Positions 25,745-34,374 of a stretch of DNA of 64,000 bases are shown here, piece by piece. Both the position numbers and the translations under genes were made by a program. Source of the stretch: Anderseniella sp963700735 (GTDB lineage Bacteria > Pseudomonadota > Alphaproteobacteria > Rhizobiales > Aestuariivirgaceae); assembly GCA_963700735.1 (NCBI GenBank), contig CAVOYR010000002.1:124001-188000 (forward strand), in the 5' to 3' direction. The notes beneath the pieces are model-generated. The model searched no databases. It had not been told where the DNA came from and saw nothing but the letters and a program-made list of their open reading frames with translations. The number at the start of each line of letters is the position of its first letter. Positions within the stretch are counted from its first letter, which is position 1.

Positions 25745-25959
25745 GGCAAACATTCACCACATGACATTAACGTGAGCAAGTGGCGTGAACTCACGCGCAT
25801 GCAATATCGTTACATCGTGGTAACGTGGCAATTCAGGACATGTTGCAGCCAATCTTGTTGCCCTATGCTGTTTGTCTGGCCGGTTCTCCGGCGAACTGAT
25901 TCCAGGCTGCCCCGCGCGGCCAAGACCGAAATGACCGTGTGAAAGGTTGACCCCCGCCC

Positions 25960-26961
25960 ATGAGCAATGTGACCAACGCCGACGCCAAGATTCTCGATGA
26001 ACTGGAGGCAACCGCCGCCCGTCTCGGCAAGGCCCGCGATGCCGTCAAGTCCGTCATTTTCGGCCAGGACAACGTGATCGACCTTGCCCTCACTGCCATC
26101 CTCGGCGGCGGCCATGCGTTGCTCGTCGGCGCGCCCGGCCTTGCCAAGACCAAGCTGGCGATCACGCTGGGCAACGTGCTGGGCCTGGAGGAAAAGCGCG
26201 TCCAGTTCACCCCGGACCTGATGCCGGCAGACATCGTCGGCTCGGAAGTGCTCGACGAGCCGGAAAACGGCCGGCACAAGTTCCGTTTCGTGAAGGGCCC
26301 GGTGTTCTGCCAGCTGCTGATGGCCGACGAGATCAACCGCGCCAGCCCGCGCACCCAGTCGGCCCTGCTGCAGGCAATGCAGGAACACCACGTGACAGTG
26401 GGTGGCGTCAGCTATGACCTGCCCTCGCCGTTCCACGTGCTGGCAACCCAGAACCCGGTCGAGCAGGAAGGCACCTACCCGCTGCCCGAGGCGCAGCTCG
26501 ACCGTTTCCTGCTGGAAATCGACGTGCCGTATCCGGACCTCGACAGCGAACGCCGCATGATGTTCGCCACCACCGGCACCTCGGAAGCGCAGGCCGGCAA
26601 CGTGTTTACCCGCGACGAGCTGATGCGCGCCCAACGTTTGACCCGCACCATTCCGGTGGGCGAGAAGGTGGCTGACGCCATTCTCGAGCTGGTGCGCTCG
26701 GCGCGGCCCGGGCCGGATGCGTCGGACTACACCAACCAGCACATCTCGTGGGGCCCCGGCCCTCGCGCCAGCCAGTCGCTGATGCTTGGCGTGCGCGCCC
26801 GGGCCCTGCTGGACGGGCGCCTGTCACCCTCGCTCGATGACGTGGCCGCACTCGCGAACCCGGTGTTGCGCCACCGGATGGCGATCACCTTCTCGGCACG
26901 CGCCGACGGCATCACCATCGACGATGTCGTGGCACGTCTTGCCAAGCCGGTAACCGGATAG
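25960..26961 (+). CDS. MoxR family AAA+ ATPase
   Basis: A 333-residue AAA+ ATPase of the MoxR family, chaperone-like proteins that often mature metal- or cofactor-containing partners and interact with VWA proteins. Walker A is GAPGLAKTKL (about residues 57-66), Walker B is LLMADEINR (119-127), and a sensor-1-like ATQNPVEQEGTYPLPEAQLDRF segment follows, the family signature. The start at 25960 is 9 bases or so after a purine-rich run. It heads the four-gene plus-strand unit MoxR-DUF58-DUF4159-membrane protein, spaced by 23, 6 and 10 bases. No methanol dehydrogenase gene is near, so this is the general alphaproteobacterial MoxR lineage. Confidence 0.93.
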   Translation: MSNVTNADAKILDELEATAARLGKARDAVKSVIFGQDNVIDLALTAILGGGHALLVGAPGLAKTKLAITLGNVLGLEEKRVQFTPDLMPADIVGSEVLDEPENGRHKFRFVKGPVFCQLLMADEINRASPRTQSALLQAMQEHHVTVGGVSYDLPSPFHVLATQNPVEQEGTYPLPEAQLDRFLLEIDVPYPDLDSERRMMFATTGTSEAQAGNVFTRDELMRAQRLTRTIPVGEKVADAILELVRSARPGPDASDYTNQHISWGPGPRASQSLMLGVRARALLDGRLSPSLDDVAALANPVLRHRMAITFSARADGITIDDVVARLAKPVTG

Positions 26962-26984
26962 ACCGGAGCGAGCAGCATAATCGA

Positions 26985-27890
26985 ATGGCTTCTCCGACCC
27001 TCACAACAGCGACATTGCGCGGATCAGCAGACCGGCTGGCAGATGCCTATCCGCCGCTGCTGATCCAGTCGCAGCGCATTGCCAATGCCATCGTGCAGGG
27101 TGCCCACGGCCGCCGCCGGGCAGGCCCAGGTGCCGACTTCTGGCAATACCGTGACTATTCACCGGGCGATTCCGTCTCGCGCATCGACTGGCGCAAGTCG
27201 GCACGCGCTGGCAAGACGCTGATCCGCGAAACCGAGTGGGCTGCCACCAACACCCTGTTCGTGTGGGCAAGCCAGGCATCGGGCATGGATTTCCGCTCGG
27301 ATCTTGCAAGCGTCACCAAGCGTGACCGTGCGGCCATTCTGGCACTGACCGTTGCAACGCTGGCTATCCGTGCCGGTGAACGCGTCGGCATCCTGGGCTG
27401 GCCGCAATTTCCCAGCCACACCCGGTTGGTACTGCGGCGAATGGCGGCGTGGTATGCCGGGTCCGGCGGCAGCGAGCTGCTGGATGAAGTGCTGCCACCA
27501 GCCCAGCAACTGCCGCGCCATGCCTCCTGCGTGCTGTTCGGCGACTTCCTCGAACCGCTGGAGACCATTCGCGAGCGCTTCGGGCGCATCGCCGCCGATG
27601 GTCTCAACGGGCATGTCATCCAGATCACCGACCCGGCCGAGGAAACCCTTCCCTATGCGGGCCGAACCGAGTTTCTCGACATGGCAGGCCAGGGCCGCTT
27701 CATCGCGGGCCGCGCCGAGACACTGCGCGAAGACTACATCGCCGCCATGGCCCGCCAGCGCGACGGGCTGCGCCAGCTTTGCCGCCAGCTTGGCTGGACC
27801 TTTGCCGTCCATCACACCGACCAGTCGCCGCACCCGCTGCTGATGGCGCTCTACACACGGCTGACCCAATCAGCCGGCGGGTTGAGGTAG
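26985..27890 (+). CDS. DUF58 domain-containing protein
   Basis: A 301-residue protein of the DUF58 family, usually found beside MoxR ATPases. The N-terminal DUF58 motif is GRRRAGPGADFWQYRDYSPGDSVSRIDWRKSAR (about residues 43-75), the characteristic feature; the following segment resembles a von Willebrand A fold (the MIDAS-like residues are not clear). The remainder is a soluble alpha/beta region ending in the HHTDQSPHPLLMAL segment. There is no transmembrane segment, unlike the longer DUF58 proteins. It lies 23 bases after moxR and six before the DUF4159 gene. The partner would be the MoxR ATPase. Function unknown. Confidence 0.85.
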   Translation: MASPTLTTATLRGSADRLADAYPPLLIQSQRIANAIVQGAHGRRRAGPGADFWQYRDYSPGDSVSRIDWRKSARAGKTLIRETEWAATNTLFVWASQASGMDFRSDLASVTKRDRAAILALTVATLAIRAGERVGILGWPQFPSHTRLVLRRMAAWYAGSGGSELLDEVLPPAQQLPRHASCVLFGDFLEPLETIRERFGRIAADGLNGHVIQITDPAEETLPYAGRTEFLDMAGQGRFIAGRAETLREDYIAAMARQRDGLRQLCRQLGWTFAVHHTDQSPHPLLMALYTRLTQSAGGLR

Positions 27891-27896
27891 GCGGCC

Positions 27897-30791
27897 ATGA
27901 CACCACTCATCGCAGGCCTTGCCTTCACCACACCGCTCGCCCTGATCGGGCTGTTTGCCTTGCCACTGATCTGGTGGCTGTTGCGGTTCAACCCGCCGCA
28001 ACCCAACAAGGTCCGGTTTCCGCCATTCCGGTTGCTGCTGGAACTGGTGGCCAAGGAAGAACAACCGCAGCACACCCCCTGGTGGGTGCTGCTGATGCGC
28101 CTGATGATGGCGGCAGCGATCATCCTCGCGGTTGCCGGGCCGCTGCTCAATGCCTCCGCCGTGCGCGACCGCTCGCCGGACCCGTTGCTGGTCGTCGTCG
28201 ATGACGGCTGGGCATCAGCACATGACTGGCAGGTGCGCAACCGGCTGCTGAGCGACGTGCTGGCCGAGGCGCAGCGTGCCGGAGCACCGGCTGCCATAAC
28301 CGGCACCACCAGCCAGGCCGCGCCCGGCGAGATTTCCCTCGGCGATGCGGCAGCGGCAACGGAACTTGCAGGTGCCTTGATGCCAAGGGCGCTGACACCC
28401 GACCGTGGTGCGCTGGGCGAGCGGCTGCAGACAGCTTTTGCCGATGCCGGTGCCTTGCGCGTACTATGGCTCAGCGACGGACTGGCCTATGCCAGCGATG
28501 GCGACTTTGCCACCCGGCTTGCAACGCTCGCAGGTGGCAACGCCCGCATCGAGGTGTTGCAGCCGGAACCCGCCAGCACACCGCTGGCGCTTTCCACGCC
28601 ATCGCTTGAGCAGTCAAAGCTGACGCTGACCGCCGTGCGTGCGACGGCGTCGGGAGAGCAGAACGCACCTGTCAACGTGCGCGCCCTCAATGGCCGCTCG
28701 CTGGCCGATGCGGTGTTCAGTTTCGCGCCGGACCAGTTGACTGCGGAAACCTCGATCGAGCTGCCCCTGGAACTGCGCAACGAGGCGGCGCGCGTCGAAC
28801 TGACCGCGCAACGATCAGCCGGTGGCGTTTTCCTGTTCGATGATCGCTGGCGGCGCAAGTCGGTCGCCATGGTGTCGGGCGCATCGCAGGAGCTGGACCA
28901 GCCGCTGCTGTCGCCACTGTACTATGTCAGCCGGGCACTACAACCCAGTGCCGAACTGACGGAAGTGCCATCCGTTGATGAAATCCGCAAGGCACTGGAA
29001 GACGGCGCATCGATGCTGGTGCTGGCCGACCTCGGGGTACTTGGCGATGCCAACATCACCGCGCTCACAAGCTGGGTATCCCAGGGCGGCGTACTGGTCC
29101 GCTTTGCCGGACCGCGCCTCGCTGGCGGACAGGACGGCCTCGTGCCGGTGGAGCTGCGCTCGGGCGGCCGGGCGCTAGGCTCTGCGCTCAGCTGGGAACA
29201 GCCGCAAGCGCTTGCCCCATTTGCCGAAACCTCGCCGTTTGCAGGCCTTGTGCCCGACCAGGACGTCAAGGTTGAACGCCAGGTGCTGGCCGAACCGTCT
29301 GCCACGCTGCCGGGCCGGGTATGGGCCAGCCTGGAAGACGGCACGCCGCTGGTCACCGCCTCCGCCGAAGGCAAGGGGCTCGTGGTGCTGTTCCATGTCA
29401 CCGCCAATGCCGACTGGTCCAACCTGCCGCTGACCGGCCTGTTCGTTGAAATGCTCAAGCGCATTACCGACATGGCACCGGCTGCTGGCAGCCTTGGCAC
29501 GGCGGACGCTTCCGCCGGGGCCGCCGCCAACGCCGAAACCGCGCGCAACGAAGACGGTGCCTTCACCCCGCTCAGGACGCTAAACGGCTATGGCGAGATG
29601 AGTGCGCCGCCTGCCAGTGCCCGGCCGGTTGAAACGGATGGCTTCTTCACCATGAAGCCGACCGCGGTGCATCCCGCCGGAATCTATGCCCGTGGCGGCG
29701 CGCGGCATGCCCTGAACCTTGGTGCTGGCGACGAGGGACTGCAACCGCTTGCGGGTCTGCCCCCGGCCTTCGCCCTTGCCGGCTATGAGCGCGCCCGACC
29801 GACGGACCTGTCCGGCTGGCTGTTTGCACTGGCGGTCCTGCTGTTTGCCGCTGACGTGCTGGCCATGCTGTTCCTGACCGGCGGGCTGGCCCGGCTGACC
29901 CGCCGCCGCCCGGCCATCCGGTCCGCATCGGCAGCAGGCCTCGTGCTGACGGCAGGCGTGGCACTGTCATTGCTGGCCGCATCGCCGGCGCCCACCGCGG
30001 CACAGAACGCCAGCAACTCGTCACAGGGGCTCGATGCCGCCACCCAGTTTGCCATGCAGGCAAGCCTTGAAACCCGCATCGGTTACGTGCTCACCGGCGA
30101 TGCACAGGTGGACAGCACCTCGAAGATGGGGCTGGAGGGGCTGGGACGCGTACTCGTGTCACGCACCTCGATCGAGCCAGCAGAGCCCGTCGCCATCGAC
30201 ATCACCCGTGATTCGATCGCGTTTTTCCCGCTGATCTACTGGCCGGTGCTGCCATCCGCCGAACCACCCGATGACGAGATGCTGGCAAAGCTGTCCGACT
30301 ACATGAAGAACGGCGGCACGATCTTCTTCGATACCCGCGACGACGACAGTTCGGTGGCAACGCTGACCGGCGCAACATCGCCGTCAACCATGGCGCTGCG
30401 CAACATCCTCGACAAGCTGGACGTGCCTGCGCTGGAACCTGTGCCGGAAAGCCACGTGCTGACCCGCGCCTTTTACCTGATGGACACGTTTCCAGGCCGC
30501 TGGGCCGGTGGCCAGCTGTGGGTGCAGGCACGCGCCAGCAACACTGACGACGCCATCGCCGCCGCCGCCAGTGATGGCGTCAGCCCGATCATCATCGGCT
30601 CCAACGACTTCGCAGCAGCCTGGGCGGTGGACCAGGCCGGCAATCCGCAGTTCCCCGTATCGCCCGGTGGCGAGGGTCAGCGCGAGTACGCCTGGCGGGC
30701 GGGTGTGAACATCATGATGTATGCGCTGACGGGCAACTACAAGGCGGACCAGGTGCACGTGCCAGCGCTGCTGGAACGGCTGGGGCAGTAG
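27897..30791 (+). CDS. BatA-like membrane protein with DUF4159 domain
   Basis: A 964-residue protein with three parts. The N-terminal about 90 residues form a BatA-type module: hydrophobic segments at about 5-25 and 60-80 around the conserved LPLIWWLLRFNPPQP block. A long periplasmic or cytosolic middle, alpha/beta with a glutamine-amidotransferase-like look, follows up to about residue 640, and then two further membrane segments (about 642-665 and 680-700). The C-terminus is the DUF4159 domain, from about 715, with VLVSRTSIEPAEPVAID and the MKNGGTIFFDTRDDD element. The gene follows DUF58 by 6 bases. Proteins of this architecture are widespread in Rhizobiales next to MoxR/DUF58, with unknown function. 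Confidence 0.85.
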   Translation: MTPLIAGLAFTTPLALIGLFALPLIWWLLRFNPPQPNKVRFPPFRLLLELVAKEEQPQHTPWWVLLMRLMMAAAIILAVAGPLLNASAVRDRSPDPLLVVVDDGWASAHDWQVRNRLLSDVLAEAQRAGAPAAITGTTSQAAPGEISLGDAAAATELAGALMPRALTPDRGALGERLQTAFADAGALRVLWLSDGLAYASDGDFATRLATLAGGNARIEVLQPEPASTPLALSTPSLEQSKLTLTAVRATASGEQNAPVNVRALNGRSLADAVFSFAPDQLTAETSIELPLELRNEAARVELTAQRSAGGVFLFDDRWRRKSVAMVSGASQELDQPLLSPLYYVSRALQPSAELTEVPSVDEIRKALEDGASMLVLADLGVLGDANITALTSWVSQGGVLVRFAGPRLAGGQDGLVPVELRSGGRALGSALSWEQPQALAPFAETSPFAGLVPDQDVKVERQVLAEPSATLPGRVWASLEDGTPLVTASAEGKGLVVLFHVTANADWSNLPLTGLFVEMLKRITDMAPAAGSLGTADASAGAAANAETARNEDGAFTPLRTLNGYGEMSAPPASARPVETDGFFTMKPTAVHPAGIYARGGARHALNLGAGDEGLQPLAGLPPAFALAGYERARPTDLSGWLFALAVLLFAADVLAMLFLTGGLARLTRRRPAIRSASAAGLVLTAGVALSLLAASPAPTAAQNASNSSQGLDAATQFAMQASLETRIGYVLTGDAQVDSTSKMGLEGLGRVLVSRTSIEPAEPVAIDITRDSIAFFPLIYWPVLPSAEPPDDEMLAKLSDYMKNGGTIFFDTRDDDSSVATLTGATSPSTMALRNILDKLDVPALEPVPESHVLTRAFYLMDTFPGRWAGGQLWVQARASNTDDAIAAAASDGVSPIIIGSNDFAAAWAVDQAGNPQFPVSPGGEGQREYAWRAGVNIMMYALTGNYKADQVHVPALLERLGQ

Positions 30792-30801
30792 GCGCGCGGC
30801 G

Positions 30802-32883
30802 ATGACCTGGACCCTCGACATACAACCCCTGCTGCCGATGTGGCTGGCCATTGTGCTGGCCGTCATTGCCGGTGCGTTCGTGCTGCTGGCACTGGTGGCG
30901 CGCATGCGCGGTGCCGTGCTGCGGGCGCTGGCGGGCGCGGCCCTGGTGGCGGCCCTGTTCAACCCCGTGCTGCTGCGTGAAGACCGCGAAGTGCTGCCCG
31001 ACATCGCCGTGGTTGTCACCGACCGCAGCCAGAGCCAGCAAACCGGCACCCGGACCGAGCTCACCGACGCAGCGCTGGCCCAGTTGCGCAGCCGCTTGGG
31101 CGCGCTGCCCGACACCGAGCTTCGCGTGGTCGACGTGCGCTCCGGCATCACCGCAGCAGATGAAGGCACGCAAGCCTTCGCCGCCCTGCGTCAGGCGCTG
31201 GCGGATGTGCCACCGGACCGGTATGCCGGCGCGGTCCTGCTCACCGATGGCCAGGTACACGACATCCCCGAGGGCGAGGTGGTGGCCGGCTATCAAGGCC
31301 CGCTCCATGCGCTTGTCAGTGGCAAGCCGGGTGAACTGGACCGCACCGTGCGGCTGACCCAGTCGCCGAAGTTCGGCATTGTCGGCGAAAACCAGCCGTT
31401 GCGGTTCGTGGTGACCGATGCAGGTGCCGAGCAGGGCCGGCCGGTACTCGTCACCATTGCCATCGACGGGCAGGTGGTCGGCACCGTGACCACCGCCACC
31501 GGCAGCGAAACCGAGATGGACGTCAACATCGCCCACGGCGGCGACAACATCATCGAGCTCTCGGCTGCCGAATTGCCGGGCGAGCTGACCGTGCGCAACA
31601 ACCGCGCCATCGCCGTCACCAAGGGTATCCGCGACCGGCTGCGGGTGTTGCTGATCTCGGGCAAGCCGCATCCCGGCGAGCGCACCTGGCGCAACCTGCT
31701 GAAGGCCGATACGTCGGTGGACCTGGTTCACTTCACCATCCTGCGCCCGCCGGAAAAGCAGGACGGCACGCCCATCAACGAACTGTCGCTGATCGCCTTC
31801 CCGACGCGCGAGCTATTCGTCGAGAAGCTGGACGAGTTCGACCTGATCATCTTCGACCGCTATGAGCGCCGCGGCGTGCTGCCCGTCACCTACCTGGCCA
31901 ACATCGCCGACTACGTGGAAAAGGGCGGCGCCGTTCTGGTGGCGGCCGGGCCGGACTATGCCGAGGCCACCAGCCTTTACCGCTCGCCACTGTCGGCCGT
32001 GCTGCCGGCCATGCCGACCGGGGCCGTGACGGTAGAACCGTTCAGGGCCCGCGTGACGGCCAAGGGCGAACGCCATCCGGTGGTGCGCGGCCTGCCCGGC
32101 GCCAGCCAGACCGAGCCAACCTGGGGCCGCTGGTTCCGCATCGTCGATTCCGAAGTGCGCAATGGCGACATCGTCATGGCCGGTCCCGAGGACCGCCCGC
32201 TGATGATCCTGTCACGCGTCGGCGAAGGCCGCGTCGCACAGCTGATGTCGGATCACGCCTGGCTGTGGGCACGAGGCTATGACGGTGGTGGCCCGCAGGC
32301 CGAAGCCCTGCGCCGCATGGCCCACTGGCTGATGAAGGAACCGCAACTGGAAGAGGAAGCCCTCGGTGGCAACCAGGCAGGTGCGGCACTCGTCATCCAG
32401 CGCAACACCATGAAGGATGAAGCCGCCGACGTGACCGTCACCTTGCCGTCCGGCAAGACGGAAACCGTGAAGCTGTCGCAAGCCCGCCCCGGCATCTGGC
32501 GCGGCGAGATCGAGGCTACGGAGGCCGGCCTTCACCGGTTGTCGGATGGCACGCTGGAAGCGGTTGCTGCGGTCGGCTCGCCCGACCCGCGCGAGACCAC
32601 CGACCTGATTGCCACCACCTCGCTGCTTGAGCCCCTGGCGCAATCTACCCGCGGTGCGGCGCAGTTCATGTCCGCCGACGGCACGCCCGCCACCTTGTCC
32701 CTGCCGAGGCTGGTCAAGGTTGGCGCCGGTCGCGACATGGCCGGACCAGGCTGGATAGGGCTGAAGTCGAACGGGGCCTACCGGGTCCTGTCGATCGGCA
32801 GTTTCGCGCTGTTCTCGACGCTGCTGGCGCTGGCAGCACTGCTCGCGCTGCTGTCGATGATGTGGTACCGCGAAGGCCGCTAG
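30802..32883 (+). CDS. Large membrane protein of MoxR/DUF58 cluster
   Basis: A 693-residue protein with two N-terminal membrane segments (about residues 13-33 and 38-58) and one at the C-terminus (about 663-685). The central part looks like a glutamine amidotransferase-like (VWA-associated) fold: LISGKPHPGERTWRNLLKADTSVDLVHFTILRPPEKQDG, DLIIFDRYERRG and later VAQLMSDHAWLWARGYD are recognisable as in BatB/BatD-associated membrane proteins. The final gene of the unit starts 10 bases after the DUF4159 stop. It ends convergently, overlapping the stop of the GNAT gene by four bases. The catalytic Cys of an amidotransferase is not present, so it is probably a structural partner. Confidence 0.8.
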   Translation: MTWTLDIQPLLPMWLAIVLAVIAGAFVLLALVARMRGAVLRALAGAALVAALFNPVLLREDREVLPDIAVVVTDRSQSQQTGTRTELTDAALAQLRSRLGALPDTELRVVDVRSGITAADEGTQAFAALRQALADVPPDRYAGAVLLTDGQVHDIPEGEVVAGYQGPLHALVSGKPGELDRTVRLTQSPKFGIVGENQPLRFVVTDAGAEQGRPVLVTIAIDGQVVGTVTTATGSETEMDVNIAHGGDNIIELSAAELPGELTVRNNRAIAVTKGIRDRLRVLLISGKPHPGERTWRNLLKADTSVDLVHFTILRPPEKQDGTPINELSLIAFPTRELFVEKLDEFDLIIFDRYERRGVLPVTYLANIADYVEKGGAVLVAAGPDYAEATSLYRSPLSAVLPAMPTGAVTVEPFRARVTAKGERHPVVRGLPGASQTEPTWGRWFRIVDSEVRNGDIVMAGPEDRPLMILSRVGEGRVAQLMSDHAWLWARGYDGGGPQAEALRRMAHWLMKEPQLEEEALGGNQAGAALVIQRNTMKDEAADVTVTLPSGKTETVKLSQARPGIWRGEIEATEAGLHRLSDGTLEAVAAVGSPDPRETTDLIATTSLLEPLAQSTRGAAQFMSADGTPATLSLPRLVKVGAGRDMAGPGWIGLKSNGAYRVLSIGSFALFSTLLALAALLALLSMMWYREGR

Positions 32884-33437
32884 GTCTCAGGATCCGCGTG
32901 GCGCGATGGCGACAGCACCAGTCCTGACACGCCATTGAACGCACCCGGCACCAGCTCGAGATAAAGCAGCCGGTCCGGATCGACCGGTCCCGGCAAAGTC
33001 AGCCGCCCGTCAGGCACCCGGACAAAGCCGAATGGCCCGTAGTACGGTGCATCCCCCACCAGGATGACCAGGCCGTGGCCAAGCCGTGCGGCTTCGGCCA
33101 GCGCGTGCGCCATCAAGGTGCGGCCAAGCCCCTTGCCTTGCAGCAGGGGTTCTACCGCGAGCGGGCCAAGCATGATGGCGTCATGGCCTTCGCTGCCGAT
33201 CTTGAGGTGCCAGAAGCTGATCACCGCCACCAGCAGCTCTTCGCCGCCGGCATCGCTTGCCTGCATCCACAGCCCGAAGCTGAGGCCCGGCACCGGCATT
33301 TCGCGCTCCCTGAACCGGTAGGACGTCTTGGTGCGCCGGCCAATGCCGAACGCCCGGTCGAGCAGGGTTTCGGATCTTGCAGCAAGCACAGCATCCGACA
33401 GGTCAAGCGGCTTGATCGCAATGGTATCGAAGAACAT
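32880..33437 (-). CDS. GNAT family N-acetyltransferase
   Basis: A 185-residue N-acetyltransferase resembling the YhbS/predicted N-acetyltransferase type. The acetyl-CoA binding motif is LAVEPLLQGKGLGRTLMAHALAEA, with QGKGLGR as the pyrophosphate loop, and the segment before it (HDAIMLGPLAVEP) is family-typical. A C-terminal LVILVGDAPYYGPFGF motif is the signature of this subgroup. It is transcribed toward the MoxR cluster and overlaps the last gene there tail to tail. The substrate is not known. Confidence 0.88.
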   Translation of the reverse strand: MFFDTIAIKPLDLSDAVLAARSETLLDRAFGIGRRTKTSYRFREREMPVPGLSFGLWMQASDAGGEELLVAVISFWHLKIGSEGHDAIMLGPLAVEPLLQGKGLGRTLMAHALAEAARLGHGLVILVGDAPYYGPFGFVRVPDGRLTLPGPVDPDRLLYLELVPGAFNGVSGLVLSPSRHADPET

Positions 33438-33738
33438 GGCGGAAGGTCTTTCGGGCAGGAGACAGGTACCGGAAATGCCGGATCACCGCTGGACCTTCCA
33501 GGCTTGCCGCCTAGTGAACGAGCAAGTCCCGGGGTACAGCAAGCCGCGATCCGGCGGTGCGCAAACTGCGTGCGCATCGCAGGTGGCTGTGTCGTCGCTG
33601 CCGGTACTGCCGGGGCATCGGTTGGCTCATCCTGTCGTCTGTCGCGCGCCATGACGGCGCGAAGGTGCTGCACCTATCACGGACGGCACACCATGGTCAA
33701 ACGCAACATCATCGCCAGCGGCAGTGTTGCGGGAACGG
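33438..33738. other. Intergenic stretch without a recognisable gene
   Basis: About 300 bases between two minus-strand genes. All frames give low-similarity Ala/Arg-rich translations and the longer open frames that cross here continue into the antisense of the flanking genes. The region has normal GC content, and no terminator-like hairpin or repeat stands out. A very small or degraded gene cannot be excluded. Confidence 0.5.
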
Positions 33739-34209
33739 TTACCAGATGCCGGAGATCTCTGTCCCGTCGATCAGCTCGGCAAGGCGCCGCCGCATGGCGG
33801 GCGAGCAATCGCGCTCGATCTCCTCGCGCGGCAAAAATGCCCGGTGCGAAATCTCCAGCGACGGCTTCCAGTCATGCACCTGGAACTGCGGCACACGGTA
33901 TACTGCCACATGATCACCCGGGTAATGCTGGTCGTTGCTGAACAGCCCGTGCATCACCGGTTGCCCGGTCACCTCGACGGCGGCTTCCTCGACCATCTCG
34001 CGGGCCAGCGACTGCAACGCTGTTTCACCCCGTTCGATGCCGCCACCGGGAAATATCCAGCCACTGGTGTAGGTTTGCTTCACCACCAGCAGGTGACCGG
34101 CATCGTCGATGGCAACGCCGCGCACGCCCAGCGTCTTGCCCCGGGTGATCCGGCTGAACGGCTGAAGCACCAGCCGGTTGACGAACGGATAGACGAGCTT
34201 GCGAATCAC
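33739..34209 (-). CDS. NUDIX hydrolase
   Basis: A 156-residue NUDIX hydrolase. The box GGGIERGETALQSLAREMVEEAAVEV follows the consensus GX5EX7REUXEEXGU with Ala in the Gly position. The strand before it (LLVVKQTYTSGWIFPGG) is typical of small NUDIX proteins that remove nucleoside-diphosphate-linked groups. I chose the GTG at 34209, since GAAGGA lies 8 bases upstream and the translation MIRKLVYPFVNRLVLQPFSR matches the family start; no ATG fits. It is divergent from the ABC exporter of the sphingolipid locus across 165 bases. The substrate is not known. It often accompanies this locus, but a role in lipid metabolism is a context guess. Confidence 0.85.
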   Translation of the reverse strand: MIRKLVYPFVNRLVLQPFSRITRGKTLGVRGVAIDDAGHLLVVKQTYTSGWIFPGGGIERGETALQSLAREMVEEAAVEVTGQPVMHGLFSNDQHYPGDHVAVYRVPQFQVHDWKPSLEISHRAFLPREEIERDCSPAMRRRLAELIDGTEISGIW

Positions 34210-34374
34210 GGGCAGCGGTCCTTCTGCATAATGCAGACCACTATTGCGGCAAGCGGCAGATGGCGCAATTCTCTGCTTGCCCCCGGCCCTGTGCAGCACT
34301 AATCGTTTCACCATGCCTTGCGCACCTGAAACACCGAGCCGGACGCTGATGGCGTCCGCGCACAACGCGGCCTG

